From the NCBI GenBank assembly GCA_938046775.1, contig CALIXB010000025.1:1-24276 (forward strand): a stretch of 24,276 nt of DNA, read 5' to 3'. Source of the DNA: an uncultured Candidatus Saccharibacteria bacterium. Lineage in GTDB: Bacteria > Patescibacteriota > Saccharimonadia > Saccharimonadales > Saccharimonadaceae. A model generated the notes under the pieces. The model searched no databases and was not told the origin of the DNA. It worked only from the letters and a program-made list of their open reading frames with translations. A program made the position numbers and the translations under genes. Below, in pieces: positions 22,657-24,276 of the stretch (position 1 is its first letter; each line of letters begins with the position of its first letter).

Positions 22657-23679
22657 ATGAGCAAGAAGGCTGATAAGAAACTAATTGTTGATATGATTTC
22701 TGAAAGTGAGTTTACTGTTCAGGGTCATGGTGTGCATACGGCTTATAAAGAGATTACAGATGCACTGCGAAAAAGAAAAGATATTGATATCGAAGTAAAC
22801 TCCAGGCGTCCAGCTGACATTATTCATATCCAGACCATGGGGCTTTACTCTTTTCGTCATTTGATAAGGAGAGGTGGAAAAAAAGTAGTCTCTGCTCATA
22901 TTGTGCCAGATAGTTTCATTGGTTCAATTAAGGGAGCCAAATATTGGAAGCCTCTGGGTAAGATGTGGCTGAAATTTTTCTATAAGAAAGCGGACTTGGT
23001 TCTGGCCTGTTCTGGCATGGTTGCTGATGAGCTTATAAATGACATGAATATTCCTAAAACTAAGGTTCTTTACAATACAATCGATATGTTGAGGTATAAG
23101 CATTCGGCTGCAGAAAAGAAGTTAGCCCGAAAGAAGCTTGGCCTTAAGGATAATGATTTTGTAGTGATGGGAAATGGTCAGGTCCAGCCGCGAAAACGTC
23201 TCGACGTTCTGATAAAAGCGGCTAAAAAAATGCCAGATGTCAAGTTTTTCTGGGTGGGAGGTATTCCATTTAAGAATCTAGGGGCAGATTATCATGCTAT
23301 GCAAAATATGATAAAAAGTGCCCCTGACAATCTTACAGTGACTGGCGTTATTCCTCTGGAGGCTGTTAAGGATTATTATGTGGCGGCTGACCTGTTTGTC
23401 CTTCCTGCTATGCAAGAAAACCATCCTATGTGTGTATTGGAGGCAGCAGGTGCTGGATTGCCAATCATTTTACGAGACATACCTCAGTACGATGATACGT
23501 TTAAGGGTGATGCCGTTATGGCAAAAACAGACGATGAGTTCTTAGATTTGATTGATTTACTTCGTAAAGATAAAAAGGCTTATAGTAAAGCGTGTCTTGG
23601 AGCTGAGAAAATTGCCAAAAGGTTTGACAGCAGTGCTGGTGCTGAACGGCTAGTCGAGTTTTATCGGTCTTTGATATAG
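22657..23679 (+). CDS. GT4-family glycosyltransferase
   Basis: A 340-residue GT-B retaining glycosyltransferase. The N-terminal half has a glycine-rich acceptor-side loop (VQGHGVHTAYKEI, 21-33) and DIIHIQTMG. The C-terminal half has GNGQVQPRKRLDVLI (172-186), the sugar-nucleotide binding segment with basic residues, and the E-x7-E motif ENHPMCVLE (254-262) followed by AAGAGLPII. These are standard GT4 features. There is no membrane helix, so it acts at the inner face of the membrane or in the cytosol. With the next gene, another GT4 enzyme, it could add two sugars in series to a lipid such as diacylglycerol; this is inference from order and family. Confidence 0.92.
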   Translation: MSKKADKKLIVDMISESEFTVQGHGVHTAYKEITDALRKRKDIDIEVNSRRPADIIHIQTMGLYSFRHLIRRGGKKVVSAHIVPDSFIGSIKGAKYWKPLGKMWLKFFYKKADLVLACSGMVADELINDMNIPKTKVLYNTIDMLRYKHSAAEKKLARKKLGLKDNDFVVMGNGQVQPRKRLDVLIKAAKKMPDVKFFWVGGIPFKNLGADYHAMQNMIKSAPDNLTVTGVIPLEAVKDYYVAADLFVLPAMQENHPMCVLEAAGAGLPIILRDIPQYDDTFKGDAVMAKTDDEFLDLIDLLRKDKKAYSKACLGAEKIAKRFDSSAGAERLVEFYRSLI

Positions 23680-23683
23680 ATGG

Positions 23684-23689
23684 TATAAT
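23684..23689 (+). promoter_or_regulatory. -10 box of the second GT4 gene, leaderless
   Basis: TATAAT ends 6 bases before the ATG at 23696, all within the 16-base gap after the preceding stop. Confidence 0.5.
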
Positions 23690-23695
23690 TAGAAT

Positions 23696-24276
23696 ATGAA
23701 GATAGGACTTTTTACGGATAGTTATCGGCCGTCTATTAATGGGATTGTTTATGTAGTCGAGTCTCTGAAGCGTGAGCTGGAGGCTTTGGGGCATGAGGTT
23801 TACGTTTTTTGTCCGGCAAAGTCTATTAGTCCATCTAAGCAGGCGGAACTTATGCATGAGGATGACAATAGTCGGATCGTTCGTTTTCGTTCTATTAAAG
23901 GAGCATTTTTTGATGATTATGACACGTCGGTGTTCTTTCCTCCTGTGGTGCAGCGTCAAATTGCTAATATGAATCTGGACGTTGTTCATATTTTTACGCC
24001 GTCGCAAATTGGATTATTGGGAGTAAAAGTGGCGAAGAAAAATAACATTCCACTTATTATTCAGCACTGTACTGATTTATATGAGTTTGTTGATCACTAT
24101 CCGACGGTTCTGCCAGGAGCACTGGCTTTGGCGGGAATTGTTTTTCCCTTATCGGTCAAGCTGAACGGTCAGGATTTGTTAGAGGTTGCTAAGCTTTATC
24201 GTCCGCGTAATGGTGTGACAAAATGGAACAAAGATATTATTGAGCGCGTTATTACTATTCTATACAGCAAGGCGGA
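23696..24276 (+). CDS. GT4-family glycosyltransferase, cut by the window end
   Basis: An open frame of 193 codons from the ATG at 23696 to the window edge. The start MKIGLFTDSYRPSINGIV is the classic N-terminus of GT4 enzymes such as monoglucosyl-diacylglycerol synthases and PimB-type mannosyltransferases, followed by LKRELEALGHEVYVFCP, the DVVHIFTPSQIGLLG segment (usually H-x-H-T-P-x-x-x-G) and IQHCTDLYEFVDHYP. Only the acceptor-binding half is present; the E-x7-E half lies beyond the window. It is 16 bases from the upstream glycosyltransferase and has its own -10 box. Confidence 0.92.
   Translation, partial: MKIGLFTDSYRPSINGIVYVVESLKRELEALGHEVYVFCPAKSISPSKQAELMHEDDNSRIVRFRSIKGAFFDDYDTSVFFPPVVQRQIANMNLDVVHIFTPSQIGLLGVKVAKKNNIPLIIQHCTDLYEFVDHYPTVLPGALALAGIVFPLSVKLNGQDLLEVAKLYRPRNGVTKWNKDIIERVITILYSKA

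Noticed and set aside
23516..24007. Minus-strand open frame of 163 codons at the right edge
   Set aside because: It is antisense to two glycosyltransferase genes with clear family motifs.

Overview
The window looks like the chromosome of a Candidatus Saccharibacteria (TM7)/CPR-type bacterium. This is inferred from compact AT-leaning gene packing, very short genetic leaders, a sortase with a tyrosine-cluster spacer, a DUF3048 protein in one operon with a histidine kinase and a single-domain response regulator, a PEGA protein, and paired GT4 glycosyltransferases next to an alpha/beta hydrolase. No rRNA or ribosomal marker is present to confirm the taxon.

Layout. 22-561 (minus): a three-helix membrane microprotein behind a long, highly structured leader. 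585-2167 (minus): the ribosome-assembly GTPase Der, carrying an in-frame insertion of about 55 residues whose DNA folds into nested hairpins. 2209-2745 (minus): an AT-rich orphan. 2818-6521 (minus): a two-component operon (membrane PAS histidine kinase, then a response regulator with a Pro/Gln/Thr-rich tail) translationally coupled to an RsuA/RluB-type pseudouridine synthase. 6562-6716 (plus): tRNA-Glu(CUC) with promoter and terminator. 6715-11472: an AT-rich island holding one very large DUF4011-SF1 helicase-nuclease gene of anti-phage type. That gene is split by a one-base frameshift next to Walker A and by an in-frame TAA 70 codons before its apparent true end. The island is bracketed by two diverged copies of the 3' end of a response-regulator gene plus its facing terminator. 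11473-14501 (minus): DUF3048 protein, second histidine kinase and second response regulator, overlapping. 14524-17012 (minus): gltX and a membrane-anchored protein with an outer domain. 17101-18597 (plus): PEGA/propeller-like membrane protein. 18606-19995 (minus): sortase. 20026-20213 (plus): tRNA-Leu(CAA). 20211-21800 (minus): NAD(P)HX-dehydratase-like protein and exonuclease III. 21831 to the end (plus): alpha/beta hydrolase and two GT4 glycosyltransferases, the last running off the window.

Common themes. Two kinase/regulator pairs, a sortase and several membrane-anchored outer proteins point to a cell that invests in sensing and building its surface; the hydrolase/GT4 cluster would fit glycolipid or surface glycan assembly. 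Many genes have a -10 box only 6-10 bases before the ATG and no Shine-Dalgarno sequence, which implies widespread leaderless transcription. The most unusual parts are the helicase-nuclease island with its gene-end duplication, the structured leader at 326-405, and the hairpin-rich insertion inside der.
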